Assembly (NCBI GenBank): GCA_013397115.1
Contig: VWZW01002668.1
Span: 45,152-109,151, forward strand
Reading direction: 5' to 3'
From: Edolisoma coerulescens
Lineage: Eukaryota; Chordata; Aves; Passeriformes; Campephagidae
Length of the DNA: 64,000 bases
Both the position numbers and the translations under genes were made by a program. A model generated the notes under the pieces. That model worked only from the letters and a program-made list of their open reading frames with translations. It had not been told where the DNA came from and searched no databases. Below are positions 1-11,945 of the stretch, piece by piece; the first letter of the stretch is position 1; the number at the start of each line of letters is the position of its first letter.

Positions 1-3000
1 CCCAGCACAGAGAGGTGCTGGCTGAGCACCCTCAGGTTGCCATCATCACCTCTCACCTTGCCAAGAGGTCCACTAAGCCAGAGGAGACAGGCACAAGTGC
101 CACAGCCAATGTGCTGAAGGACACTCACATCCACACTGGCCCTACACAGCCACCACATTAAGCCCTGGGCTCCAGAGACCCTCACCTGCCACTCTCTGGT
201 GTTGGGGACCTGCAGACACCTGTCACCATCAGCTGGAGCCATGGACTTTACCTGCTATGGACCAGCTCGTCCTGCCCACACCCAAGCACCTGTTCTCCTG
301 GCAGGAGACAGTGGTGAAACAAGTTCCTCCCCAGGGTAGAGGCTGGCAGGAGACATGGGTCTGGAAGCCAGACCCTCACAAGAAACATTCTCACCTCAGA
401 TCTTTCAGTACATCTGTATCTGCTTCACCCCACCACACGATGATTCCTGGGCACTTTTTAGTCCTGTGCCTCCCAGGACACATCCAGAGACAGAGGAATC
501 TCTCCTCCAATCAACCCAATTTGGGGCAGCACACCAATGCCCCAGCCCCAGGTAGCACATCAGATACCTCGACAGCCCAACAAGCAAGTACTCCATAAAA
601 CCCAGGTGATGGAGAGCTGAAAGCTCACAGCAGCTCTTCACTGCGGACAGCAGTTATTGGAGTGTCACCCCCAACACAAGGAGACCTTTGGGGACACCGG
701 GAGGATGACAACCACCCACAGGACTAAGCTAACATTGCATCAGTCCAGCTCTTAGCAAGACAGGGCCACTAGACAGCAGGGAAGGGCGGTGCTACCAAAA
801 TATGGACCAAAAGTGCCAACCCTAACCCACACCATGCCCTCTGGCTGCTCCCTTCCCAATCCATAGTTCATGCTGCACTTCAGCCCATTGCTACAGGTGA
901 CCCAGGGCAGTTACAAGTTGAGGGAGACATTGGCCTCCTGTCCTTGGAAGCAGATGGGAAGGACACACATCCCCAGGCCAACAGCTTCCGACCCATGGAC
1001 ACATGCCAAGACTGACCCCACAGCAGTGCAAGAACCTGTCACCACCTGCAGCACAGGAGGGAAGGCACTATCCCAGACTGGGAGGTCAAACATTCCTACA
1101 GCTTCTCCTGGGCTGTGCAGCAGGGCTGGAGAACCTCCACAAGGGTAAGACCACCCACTGGGCCCTCAAGTTTCCAGCCACCCCAGCACACCATGACCCT
1201 ATGGGGCAGTGGCCAAAGCATCCTTGCCAAGCCTGTAGCCCCCACTTCTGCCATGCCAAGGGCATAGTCACCTGGTGCCACTGCTCCCTCCTCATCAGAT
1301 GTGCTGGGCTGGCTCAGGATCACACCTCAGTATGGGCCAGGTTCAGCAACTCCAGTCCTGGGGCTGTCCCCCACTGCCCTGCGCTTCATCAGGTCCAGCT
1401 TCACAGGGCCAGGCACACAGGATGAACTTGGTTTCCACCATCCCACAAGGTGCAGGATGATGCTGAATATTGTAGAGAGGTCTGACCACCTCACTTCTAC
1501 ACTCATGCCACAGTGAAGCTTCAAGCTGAAGATTTTATTTCAGGCAGAGCTCCAGAACAGGCAGCAGCATTGCTCATTGCTCTGTGATCCACGCAGCAAA
1601 GTCTCCATGATTTGGCATGGCCAAGACCAGCAACCTCAAAGGATCTTTCACTCCACAACCTTCCCCATCAGTTCCAGCAAGAGTCACTCTTGAATTCCCA
1701 CAGTGCCAGATCTTCAAGCAGAGCTATGAGGAAGGACAGCAAAGCCTGAACTACTCTTAGCTACCTCCCAGACATCTCAAAGGGCACTTCCTACTTTGGT
1801 GAGGGGAAAGCAGAGACCTAGCAAGGGAACCTTTGACTTTGGCCCTTCCTAACTTCCACAGGCACCACCAAAAATCCCTTAATTCTGAGGCTAAGTAGGG
1901 AAAGCTCTGCTCAGCAGCTCCTCAGATTAGCCAAGGAGTAAGACTCATTTCTAAAGCTGGGTCTCATTTAGTAGCCCAGGTGGGAGGGAGAAAGAGGTTA
2001 CCCCATCACAGGGACTAGTTGAGTTGGGATGTCGATGCTCAGACTCGTGTCTAAGAAATTTAGATTTGAAAGAGTGAGAAAGGAGAAGGACACTCCTTCA
2101 GAGGGTATTCACAGGCACCAGGACACAAGGAGATAACGGGGAGATTCCCACATCCCTCCTCCTGTCAGAGCAACTCGGTGCTCTAATAAAGACCAAGAGG
2201 ACGTCTGGGAACACACCAGTTCCCAGAACCTCTGTGTGCGTGGTGACTCCAGGGTGTCTGCTCAGCCAACAATCTGTCACTGACAGAAAGCTGCATCTCA
2301 CACTTATGGGACTTTTAGGATGCATGAAAACAGCTCTGAGGCACCATCTTGCTTCAGCCAGGCCAAGTGCAAGAGGATTAGCAAGTGGTGACTCTAACTA
2401 CTACAGCTTCATGTTCTTCATAGCGAAGAGCAGGATCAGAGGAGACATTTGACTCCAGAACTTACACTAACCTTATTTGTTTGCAGCCACAGAGCTGGAA
2501 TTCACACATGCACGAGGTATCTAGGTCCACTCAAGCAGAGATTACAGAAGTCAAGAGATGCCTGGCACCAGTCCATGAAGTGCTACAGACATCCAGCACA
2601 TAACACAGCCCACTCACCAGCAGCATTCCCAGGCAGTTCCAGCAGCCCTGGAGTGCAGCAGCTAAGGAAAGAGGGATGAAGGACTTGCTACTGAGGAGGT
2701 TGTCTGGAAGCCAAGAGCCTTCTTGCCTCCCCAACACAAGAGTTTTCTAGCCCACAGCCTTCCATGGACCAACAGGGAACATCATAGAATTACAGAATGG
2801 TTTGGGTTAAAAGGGGCCTCAAAGACCCATCTTGTTCAAACCCCTGCCATGGGCAGGGACACCTTCCACTAGACCAGGTTGCCACAAGCCCTGTCCAACC
2901 TGGCCTGGAACACTTCCAGGGGTGGGGCAGCCACAGCTTCTCTGTGCTACCTGTGCCAGGGCTTTACCCTATCTCATGGAAGTATTTCTTCCTAAGATGA

Positions 3001-4984
3001 TCCTCTCTGGCAGAGCTTAGCCAGGTCCTCACCTGGGCTCTCCCAGCATAACCTCACATTTAATGCTTTCCACCTTCAGCAGTCCAGGATGCCCAAGCTC
3101 TACCTCAAGAGCAGCAGCCACCATGCATGGAGCTGCAAACAGGCTCTTGAGACCAGCCAAGAGGACACACAGGATAACCATAGACTTCAACTACCGGTTT
3201 GGGCACCTATACAGCCAACTCCAGATTTCTCCTGCTCCCGGTAGACCTACAACTTCCCAGTGACTTCCCAGGAGAGCAAAGACAAATTTCTAGAGTAGAA
3301 CCAACACGTCTGCATCAGGCACTCCAGAAAGCAGAGTGAACACGCAGGGTTTTATTGCGATACAGCCATGGACACAACACGCGGCGTCCATGGGAAGCAC
3401 GAAAGCTCCTCCAGCTGCCGGAAAAAGCTCTGCCTGCCACAGGGGTGGGAGTGCAGCACCTAGGCAGCTGCCCGTCCCACACTACCCCTCGGGACTGCCA
3501 GGACAGATGCTGCCACACAGATTGGCGGCTGCCTGGAAAATTAAACAGAAGATAGCAGCAAGTGGGGAGGGATCGCGTTTGGGGAGGTGTCTGGTGAGGA
3601 ACAGCAGGGACTGACATTAGGCCCTGTTTGTTTAACATTCCTGTTAACGACCTCGAGAGGAGCGAGAGGCATTCCTGTCCTCCGCATGTCACCGGCCAGG
3701 AAGCGGCTGCAAGATCCAGGGGCTCGCAGATAAGATAAAGAGAAAGGCTGAATTTGGGAGCTTCGCCCCGCTGTATCTGGGGCACACGGCACCCTTCTGC
3801 GAATGCTCGGGGAGGCAGCAAAAGAGGCGCACGGCAGGGGGGATGGAGGAGTGTCCGCAGCGCCAGGATCTGGCAGTGTTATCCGTGCAGTGTGGGAAAA
3901 TATTCCAGCACACCCTCTTGCATATGTTGGGACTGAAAGATTCTACTTTGCACTGAATGTATTTATCACTCTGTATCAAGGGGAGCTCTGGGCAAGAATT
4001 TGGGCCCCCAGACCATGCTGAGATCCTGAACACAAGGTCACTCCTTATGCCTCCATTAGCTTCTGCAGTGAGGAACAGCTCCTGGTCAGCAAGGAGGAGG
4101 TACTGGAAAAACAAGCGTTCAGAGTAGGCTCAGGGTAACCACCATGGAGAGCCCAGACTGTGCTCACCACCCACAGCATTATTTCTGTTGGATTCTGGTG
4201 GAGAGAGGACTTTCCAAAAGCAATCCCACCAGGGATTGGGACATTAACCCCCCACCAGTCCCAGCTTAACCAGTAGTGGGTCCTTTGCTGCAGCCCTGGG
4301 TGCAGGGTAACAGACACACCCAGCGAGGCCACAGACCATCCAACAAGGTGGACAGACCATCCCCTCCCCGCACGCTCCTGGAGGCTGCGCAGTGGAGAGC
4401 AGGAGCTGCTTCCATCCAACCCCTGCCCACTGCCCAGGGATGCCATCTTTAACTCAGTTTTCCAGCCATCAAGCTCCACTCCTGAAAGGACTAGCCTCTC
4501 CAGGGGATGAGGATTTCCAGGCTCCTGAAATGCTCCAGCACCCGCTTTGCCAAACAACCACCCGGCAGTGGGGAACAGACCGGCTCTGCCCCAGCACCAG
4601 GAGCTCACCCGACCACCACCTGTGAGGCACCAGCCCAGCTGGAACAACGCCACTGGGATGGGATGCACCAAGTGGCATCGACCTCGGGGAGCTTTGCAGG
4701 CCAGTGAATAATTGGATCAAGGAGCCGCATCAAGTCTTCTGCGCACGCGTGCACAGCCCGTGAAACCCCCAGGTACCGAACCTCCCTCCACTGGGAGCGG
4801 CTCAGGGCCCCAGGTGCTCTGTCTCCCAGCCCACCCACACCAGTGCCACCCAGTGACGCTGGGACATCCCCTCAGCAGCATCCACATCCCACTGCGCCAT
4901 CGCATCACCTATGCCCTGCTCCATGCTGGGGACAGAATCGCTAAAGCCACCTGCCAATCCATTCCACCCCATTACTCAGGTCAC
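1..4984. other. Intergenic DNA, no gene recognised
   Basis: No reading frame here resembles a known protein, and open frames are short, overlap on both strands and lack paired splice signals with coding character. One CR1 fragment sits at 2785-3005. Synteny with human 15q22 predicts the 3' end of RBPMS2 to the left of OAZ2 on the + strand. I looked for its RNA-recognition motif and its conserved C-terminal tail and saw neither, so that gene probably ends beyond the left edge. An untranslated tail of it could still lie here unseen. Confidence 0.6.
2785..3005 (-). mobile_element. CR1 LINE 3' fragment
   Basis: Read on the + strand, the block starts with CATAGAATTACAGAATGG and runs through the CR1 landmarks: the GGTTTGGGTT segment, CCCCTGCCATGGGCAGGGACACC, the ACTAGACCAGGTTG segment, a Pro/Gly-rich stretch and ATTTCTTCCTAA. 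This is the reverse complement of the CR1 3' end, so the element lies on the - strand. It is a 5'-truncated non-LTR retrotransposon remnant with no coding capacity left. Confidence 0.9.
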
Positions 4985-5729
4985 CCTCGCCGGGGCTGAA
5001 GCCCAGGGGACACGACGGCCCCAAGTCAGCTGGTGCCCGGGGCCCGCGCGGCCCCGCTGGGTGGCGGAGCAAGCCAGGCGCCATGTTGCGGCGGCGCGAG
5101 CGCACGGAGGACAGCGAGGGGAGGGGACTGAGCACCTCCCCAGTCCTGAGGGCCAGGCGCGGAGGACTGCAGCAAAACGTTTCCAAGGCCGGGCATTTTC
5201 CAGAGCCCTCTCCAAGATGGAGGGCAGCTGGTAACCCACTATGCCAATACCTGCTCAAGGGGTGCAATGATGACATCAGCCAATGGCTCCAACAGCCAAA
5301 GTGCGAATGTGGAGGGCTGCAAGCTCGGCTCTGGCATGTGGCTATAGACAACCGACCCTTCCTAGCCTTCCCGGCCCTGAGCCCGGCAGCATTCAGGCTC
5401 TGGCTTGCAGTGGCATGTGGGGGAAGGGGCTGCCGGCAGGTCAGCTCACAGCCCTCGAGCCCCAGCCAGGCTGCCAGCACACAGGGAGCAGGGCAGGGGC
5501 TCCTCCACTATTGTCCAAGTGTGTCCCTTGCAGCCCACACGGGCAGAACGGTACTGGATCCAGGAGCCTTCCAGCTGCATGGACTTGGCAACACGAAACC
5601 ATGCCCACGGGCACCGGCTGTGCTGGACGGAGCAGGGACCTGCCAGCCCCCTGCCCCGCAGGGCTACATGGACACTGGGCTGAACAGGGGACTCGCCCTG
5701 CCCAGCCCCAGCCCCTCCTCGGGACGGCC

Positions 5730-6050
5730 CGGGGACTCCAGCGCCGGCTCCCCGACACCTCTGTACTCTGGCTCCCACAGCCCGGCCCCAGCTTCCCAGC
5801 CCGCAGCAGCCCCGGCATCTGGGCTCCGGTTCCCCGACGACCCGGGGCTCCAGCCCTGACGCCTGGTCCTCTGTTCCCCAAACAAGGCGCTGCGCTCCTT
5901 CCCGGCTCCCCCGACGCCCCGGTGCCGCCTCCGCGGTCCCCTATGCCGCTCTGCTCCATCCCCAATACTCCAGCCCCGGTTCCCCGACGCCGGCGCGCTC
6001 CGTCCCCCGACACCCTGGCGCTCCATCCCCGCCGCCCCGTCCCTGGTTCT
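5730..6050. repeat. Degenerate GC-rich minisatellite next to the gap
   Basis: Short units of the kind GGTTCCCCGACGCCC, GGCTCCCCGACACC and GCTCCATCCCCG recur with many substitutions at roughly 15-25 base spacing up to the first N at 6051. The array probably continues into the gap, which would explain the failed assembly. Unit boundaries cannot be fixed by eye. Confidence 0.4.
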
Positions 6051-6245
6051 NNNNNNNNNNNNNNNNNNNNNNNNNNNNNNNNNNNNNNNNNNNNNNNNNN
6101 NNNNNNNNNNNNNNNNNNNNNNNNNNNNNNNNNNNNNNNNNNNNNNNNNNNNNNNNNNNNNNNNNNNNNNNNNNNNNNNNNNNNNNNNNNNNNNNNNNNN
6201 NNNNNNNNNNNNNNNNNNNNNNNNNNNNNNNNNNNNNNNNNNNNN
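6051..6245. other. Assembly gap (195 N)
   Basis: A run of 195 N bases lies inside the GC-rich block. Its true length may differ from the stated length. Any transcription start or first exon of an unknown gene could be hidden here. Confidence 1.
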
Positions 6246-6831
6246 CGCACCGAGCAGCGGGGCCGGGACCCGCCCGCCTGCCCCGCCCGGGGCCGCCCCC
6301 GGCCGCAGCCGCCGCCAATCCCGGCCCGGCACGGCCCCCCGGGACCGCGGGGAGGTTTTTTTTGTTGTTGGGCTTGAGTTATTTTAATTATTTTTTCCCC
6401 TCCTTTCCACGAAAAACTTTGTCAACTTTGATGAACTTTCGGGTTTCGACTTTCTTAAAGGGCCCGCCAGGCTCTGAGCCAGCGGTGGGGCCGGGCCGTT
6501 CCCTCCGCGCATCCCCGGGGCGGGGAGACGTGGCTCAGCCCCGCGGGGGTCCTAGAGTCCCGGGACGGCACCTTAGTGACCCCCGATGAGAGCCCCGAGC
6601 CCCAAGAACATCAGCCCTGAGAGCTCAGGACGGAGATCCTATAACTCCGGGACAGCGGTCCTGAGCCTCCGGAGAGCAGCCCCAAATCTGCCCCGACAGC
6701 ATCCCCGGTCCCCTGGGGACAACAGCCGGGTTCCTCCTGCCAGGGCAGCCCCACATCCATCCTCACGGACATCGATGTAGACCCCGTGGAAAGCCCTGTT
6801 CTTGGGCCTGGGAGGAGGAGCAGGGTTGAGG

Positions 6832-7065
6832 CATAGAATCATGCAATCCCATAGTGGTTTGGTGGGAAGGGACCTTACATTTCATCTCGTTCAGCCCCCC
6901 TGCCATGGGCAGGGACACTTTCCATTAGACCAGGTTGCTACAAGCCCCATCCAACCTGGCTTTGGACATTTCCAGGCATGGGGCAGCCATAACTTTTCTG
7001 GGCAACCTGAGCCAGACCCTCACCACCCTCATTATCCATCTCCTTTCCTTTCTCCCTGCCCACGA
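6832..7065 (-). mobile_element. CR1 LINE 3' fragment
   Basis: The + strand reads GCATAGAATCATGCAATCCC followed by TGGTGGGAAGGGACCTTAC, CCCCCTGCCATGGGCAGGG and TTAGACCAGGTTGCTACAAG, then decays into a C/T-rich tail near 7050. These are the CR1 3' landmarks in reverse complement, so the element is on the - strand. Confidence 0.88.
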
Positions 7066-7330
7066 GGGTGCCCAATTGGCCACATCCTAAAGCACAGCCT
7101 ACAGTTGGATAACATGTGCAGAAAATTGAATACGTAGCCTATTCCTGCACACTGCATCCCACAGCTTGGTCCCTCTGTGAGGCAAAGGTGTAAAACCCCA
7201 AGAGCTTGGGTCAACCTGACAAGTGGGAGATGTCCAGGGATCTGAGCCCTGTTATTTTAACTAGGGTTTCTTGTGCACAGTCTGTGCTTCTTCCCCAGCA
7301 CCGAGGCCAGGTGAGAGAGAGGAAACATCA

Positions 7331-7355
7331 GCCCTGCCCTGCCCTGCCCTGCCCT
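7331..7355. repeat. (GCCCT)5 microsatellite
   Basis: Five perfect copies of GCCCT stand in tandem, followed shortly by a C-rich tract near 7373-7382. It is likely polymorphic in length but has no visible function. Confidence 0.9.
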
Positions 7356-10300
7356 GGAGGTCCCACAGCTCCCCCCCCCACTCCCCTCCCGCACTGCAAA
7401 AGCCGTGTGTGTTCTTTGTCCTCCATTGGCCCTGGCTGGAGACACCTGTGCTGTCCCCATGGCACTGAATGTCACTTCAGAGTCAAACTGCGTCCACACC
7501 TGGCTCTGAGTGACCATTTCGTTCCAGCAGGAGCTCAGGTTTTGCTCATGTGCATGTTGTGAAGAGGTGTGAGCCTGGCTGGGGGTAACCACAGCTGATT
7601 TCCCACCACACCTGGGTCCACTGCCCTGTTCAAGCCCCAGCCTCTGACTCCGTTTGCCACCTGGCTACACAGAGGCTTCCTGTGAAAACATAACCCTAAA
7701 CTCAGCCATACCCCTGCACAAGCATCGTCCAGCACAACTCACGGCACTCCGGGTCTGGCACCAGAGAGGCAATACAGGAAACACCATCACCGAGGTGGTG
7801 CTCACAGCCAAGTGTGTGTGGGGCCAAGTAATTCCACCACAGGAGGCGTGTTGGAGGGGATGAAACATCCTCCTGGGAGCATTGGCTTTATGTTTCCCCG
7901 CTTTCTAGGTTATGGCTTTTAGCAGCAGCAGCCGTTTGCATGCGGCACAGAGGGTTTGTGGACAGAGTCCTCACACAGCAGCAAAATGACCACTTCTTTT
8001 TCCGAGGCTTTGTAATGAGCCGCTAAGCCAGAGAGCCTGATCCCTGCCAGGTCCTGCATGAGGGGACAAAACTCCCACTTTTTTACTAAAAAACCCCAAT
8101 TTATTTATTTAAAATGCTATCCTGAATGGTTTTGGAGAGACTTTTCACACACCAGCTCTGACCACCACAGCAAGAGTCCCCCCAGTCCACCCATGGAGTT
8201 CGGCACAGACAGATCCAGATCAGAGCATGGACTTTCTCCGGTCCTCAGGGATGCTGCCCTTCACCAAAACTTTGTCCCCAAGGCTGGGCAACAGCCCCAT
8301 AAGGCTGTGCAGGAATAACTCCCAGGAAAAGCGTTGCCTGCTATTCCTCAAGCAAGCCCGCCCTGACAAAGACCAGGAATATTTGCTTCCTGTGCTAATT
8401 GAGCAAAAACCAGCATAAGCTCACAGCACTTTCTCTGTGCTTAGGTTTGGTGTTTCACTTTCTACAGACTCTGAGTGCGGAGCCTGAGGCAAATGGAGAA
8501 AGGCACGAAAGGATGGAAGTCAGGAGCAGCAGCGGGTTTTCATCAGACCCCCAAGGACGCTATGCTGCACACACAGGCAGAGGAGATATTCTGCCTCTTC
8601 CAGAGCAGGAAAACACTGGCCACAAGCAGAAGAGTTTCTGTATCCATCACTCTGGGGCAATAACAGTGGGTCCACCACGTCACTGCCACACTGATGGCCA
8701 CAACCCATGGTTTATTTTGTAGGCAAATCCCTGGCATTGGGCTGGAGATAAGTATCCTCCTCGCCACACCCACCCCTCAGAGCTGTATGTGGTGGCAGCA
8801 TCCCTACGTCCCAGTATGTTGTGGCTCACAGTCCTTTTGATATCTTCATAAACATCACACCCAGGCAGCCTCTCCCCTCCCAAGGCACTGCAGCATGTGC
8901 TTCAACACATGGAGCTCGTGATGGTCCAACCAGCTGCACACAGAGGGGATGTTTTCTCCTCCCAGGAACTTAAAGGGATGAGCAGAAGGTGGGATAAATG
9001 AAGCCGTCACTGCTACCAGCTTGTGCAGGTGAGCCAGTCCACCAGAAAACGGTGATGTCTCTGCAGAGATTTTGGCTGAGGGTTCCACTTCCACGTGGAG
9101 ATGCTCAGCTTTAAGTGTGCGATCCAAGGCCACACCAGCTGAACCAGTGCAGGACCAGGCGACACTTCGGTTTGGACCTTGCTTGCCCACGTCTTACAGT
9201 GGTGTATTTTTACACCAACACTTTTTCTCCTAAAGTATCTTCCACTCAACAGCATCTGGCTCTGCAGTCTGGCCAAGGGCTGCACCAGAGCCTTGTCCTT
9301 GCCATACCATGTCCACCGAGGTGTGACGGTTAGAAGAGCAGAGGTGATGCTGTGACCCATCGAGCATCCTCTTACCTCTCCCACATCAATTCCTCATCAG
9401 GGTGGACAACCTGACAGTGAACCCTGTGACAGCGCCCCCCACAAGCAGCTCCAACCATGCTGTCCTGCCTGCAAACAATGGGAGCTGCAGAGCCTCGCCA
9501 GGCAAAAGGAGTAAAAGCTGTGAGGTGTTCACAACCAACAAGCAGGTCCTAGAAAGGGGGTTAACAAAGTACTTGAGATAGAAACAGGTTGGAATCAGCT
9601 GAGACATCAAGGTGGGACTTAAAATGACAGCCAGCTGTGGACAATCTTGTGTTTTCACACGGTTTCTCAGCTTTGCATTATCCAAGGGCTCTTTCTCACT
9701 CTTGAACAAGCAGGTGACCAGCTCAGGACGCTGGTTAAGGTGGTAACGAGGGATGTCTCTCTCCAGCTGGGCTCCTGCATCCTGCCCACTCATTCTGGGA
9801 TCCCAGACCTCCTTCACCCACCTGCAGAGAGGCAATGAACGTTATTTTGGGCATTATGGTGGTTGTCATAGGGAGTACTTTAAGCCCCTGTTCCTGTTCC
9901 CCTGTGGCACAGGCAGTGCCACACTGGCTGAGGTGCTGGACTGTTTTTGCTGTTTCTCAGTGCTTGTCTGGGACAACTGAGCCTTGGCACTTGTCCCAGG
10001 GCAGAGAGGATGCTCCCGTGCCACTTCCAACATTTCTGAGGCACGGAGAAGGGAGGATTTCCTCTGCTTGCCACTGGCACCAATTTCTCCTCCTCCTCCT
10101 GTCCTTGTCCAGGAGGTTCCACATCTCTCCAGACTGCTCTGCTGCTCTTCTTCATCCTCTGCCCATTCCAGCTCTTGACTCATGCTCTCAGTCTTTCTGG
10201 TTAATTATTCTGGACTGGGATTTGCTATGCTGGATGGAAAGAGGCCACCAACCATGGAACATGGAGGAACCCTGATTTCCAAGCAAGCAGTGAGACCAGA

Positions 10301-10473
10301 CAACACCCTGTCACTGCTCAGACCAGTGACAGGCACATGCAAGCTGAGTGCTGGTGTCACCAAAGACTCTTTACAGGGCCTCAGATGAGTTCTCAGAGAA
10401 CTTTCTGGCCACAGGCAGGCGAAGACTTTGGGGCTGATTTTGGTATGGATCAGCATCCAGACATCTGGAGACT

Positions 10474-10850
10474 TGTTATAGCAAAAGTGGGAAGGGACCT
10501 CAGAACTCTCCCATCGAACATCCTGCAGGACTGTCACTAGCACTGGGTCAGGTTGGTCCTGCCTTGAAAACCCCTAAGGATGGACCAACCCCACCTCTCC
10601 AGGTGTCCATCCCAAGGCTGTACCATCCAGCAGGGAAGAAGTCTTCCCTAACACCTATCCTGACCCTCTCAAGCCACCGTGTGTGGCTGCTGCCCCACGT
10701 TACGTCATCTGCTGCCGTTATCAAGGAAAGCGTAACTCCACCATCTTCGTAACTACCCCTCTAGGGAGGTGTAAGCTGCAAGTAGACCCCTGTTCAACCT
10801 CTTTTGGCCGGACTAACCCAGCCCAGTTCCTTGCTGACCCCTCACCAGCA
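10474..10850 (-). mobile_element. Older, diverged CR1 fragment
   Basis: The + strand carries GGGAAGGGACCTCAGAACTC, CATCCTGCAGGACTGTCAC, CCCACCTCTCCAGGTGTCCA and a segment near 10780-10840 resembling the CR1 stretch with CTCCTTTTCTCCAGGCTGAA. The order matches the reverse complement of CR1, but divergence is much greater than in the other copies. The boundaries are approximate and a different CR1 subfamily is possible. Confidence 0.55.
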
Positions 10851-11819
10851 CCTTCTGTGCTTCCTCCTCTCCCAGTCTGCATCTCTGCCTGACACAGAGC
10901 CTACCCAGCCATTCCTCCCACCCTGAAGCTTCTTTTGGTCTGTCTGTCTCAAAACTTGTTCAAGGCCAAGCTGAAGAGGAGCTCCCAACCCCTGCCATGG
11001 ATTTGATCCTTCCATTGGACCAAATGCCATGTGTCTACAACAGCCCTAAGCACCGCAAAGGGCAGAGGATAAAAGGTGTGGCAGGAAAATTAGTACCAGA
11101 GACCACTGATATTTGGGTACTGAATCACAGGATGCAGTTAGCCCCATCCTGGGAGCTGTGCAGGGCTTTGAGTGGCCCAGTGGGTGCAGGGCAGAGACAA
11201 GCAGCAGTGGAATTTCAGGGCTCATCCAGCGTCATATGCCTGGAGTAGCTTCTTTGAGGACAGCGGTGAACACTTTCAAACTTTAATTCCTTTCCGTACG
11301 TCACCACTCGTCACCTCCAGCTCTGCTTCCCCCCAGGAGGACAAGCTGAAGCTAACTGAGAGAGACAAGGGCTCGGAGGTGTGTGCAAATGTTTGCTCAG
11401 ACGCATCGGATCGCTGCAAAGCTGCTTTTATGGGCATTTCGGAGCAGCTCCTGGCAGCGCCACCCAAGCCGAGCTCTGCGGACGCTGCGGTGCCCCATGA
11501 CGTGAACCCACCAAGTGGGCTTCCAACCAAAAACGGGTGAGGAGAGCTTGTGTTTACACAATTTGAATAAAAAGATAGCGCCAAACAGAAAAGCCTGCTT
11601 GGAGCCAGGAGCGGGAACAATAAACCCAAACGCTTTCTCTGATGGGTTGCAGATGCAGCATTGCCGGTGATCTGGTGGAAAAAGCACGGCTGCATGGAGG
11701 GATTTGTCACATAGTCACCTAGGAAATGAAGACAGGACTTTTGTCTGCCCCAAAACTCATACTTTTTGAAGATGAAATACAGAGAAGAAAGGGGGCAATG
11801 CTCCTCCTTGCTTGTGCAG

Positions 11820-11945
11820 CGCTGAAACAGTGCACTGTTATCTCTTTAGATTCATAATTAATGTGTCATTTGCACTGCCAGGCATATTAAATATGAGGGA
11901 ATGAACCAGGGGGAATCCTTTATAGAGAATTTGTTAACTAAAGGC
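11820..11945. promoter_or_regulatory. Candidate conserved non-coding element
   Basis: An AT-rich island inside GC-rich surroundings carries homeobox-type and GATA-type words: TTATCTCT, CATAATTAATG, CATATTAAATATG and CTTTATAGAG, ending in TTGTTAACTA, which resembles half of an HNF1 site. This composition is typical of deeply conserved enhancers, but conservation itself cannot be seen from one sequence, so this is inference only. Confidence 0.22.

Larger units (their letters stand above)
4985..6600. promoter_or_regulatory. Orphan CpG-island-like GC-rich block
   Basis: This stretch is very rich in G, C and CpG. Examples are the GCGGCGGCGCGAGCGCAC segment near 5090 and the CCGCCCGGGGCCGCC segment near 6285, with an inverted-CCAAT-like CGCCGCCAATCCCGG near 6310. 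A 195-base assembly gap interrupts it. Such blocks usually mark promoters of ubiquitously expressed genes, but it lies about 26 kb upstream of OAZ2 and no adjoining coding exon can be seen on either strand. It may be the promoter of a non-coding RNA, an unannotated 5' exon or a distal element. Coding frames of 258-364 residues crossing it are products of GC bias and the gap, not proteins I recognise. Confidence 0.45.

Noticed and set aside
5283..6377. A 364-codon open frame on the + strand across the GC-rich block
   Set aside because: It runs through 195 N bases, is matched by equally long frames on the other strand, and its Pro/Ala/Gly-rich sequence reflects GC bias rather than any family.
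10985..11045. A further CR1 relic (CCCCTGCCATGGATTTG, then CCATTGGACC)
   Set aside because: Only two short words match, without the order or length of other CR1 copies; chance resemblance is possible.
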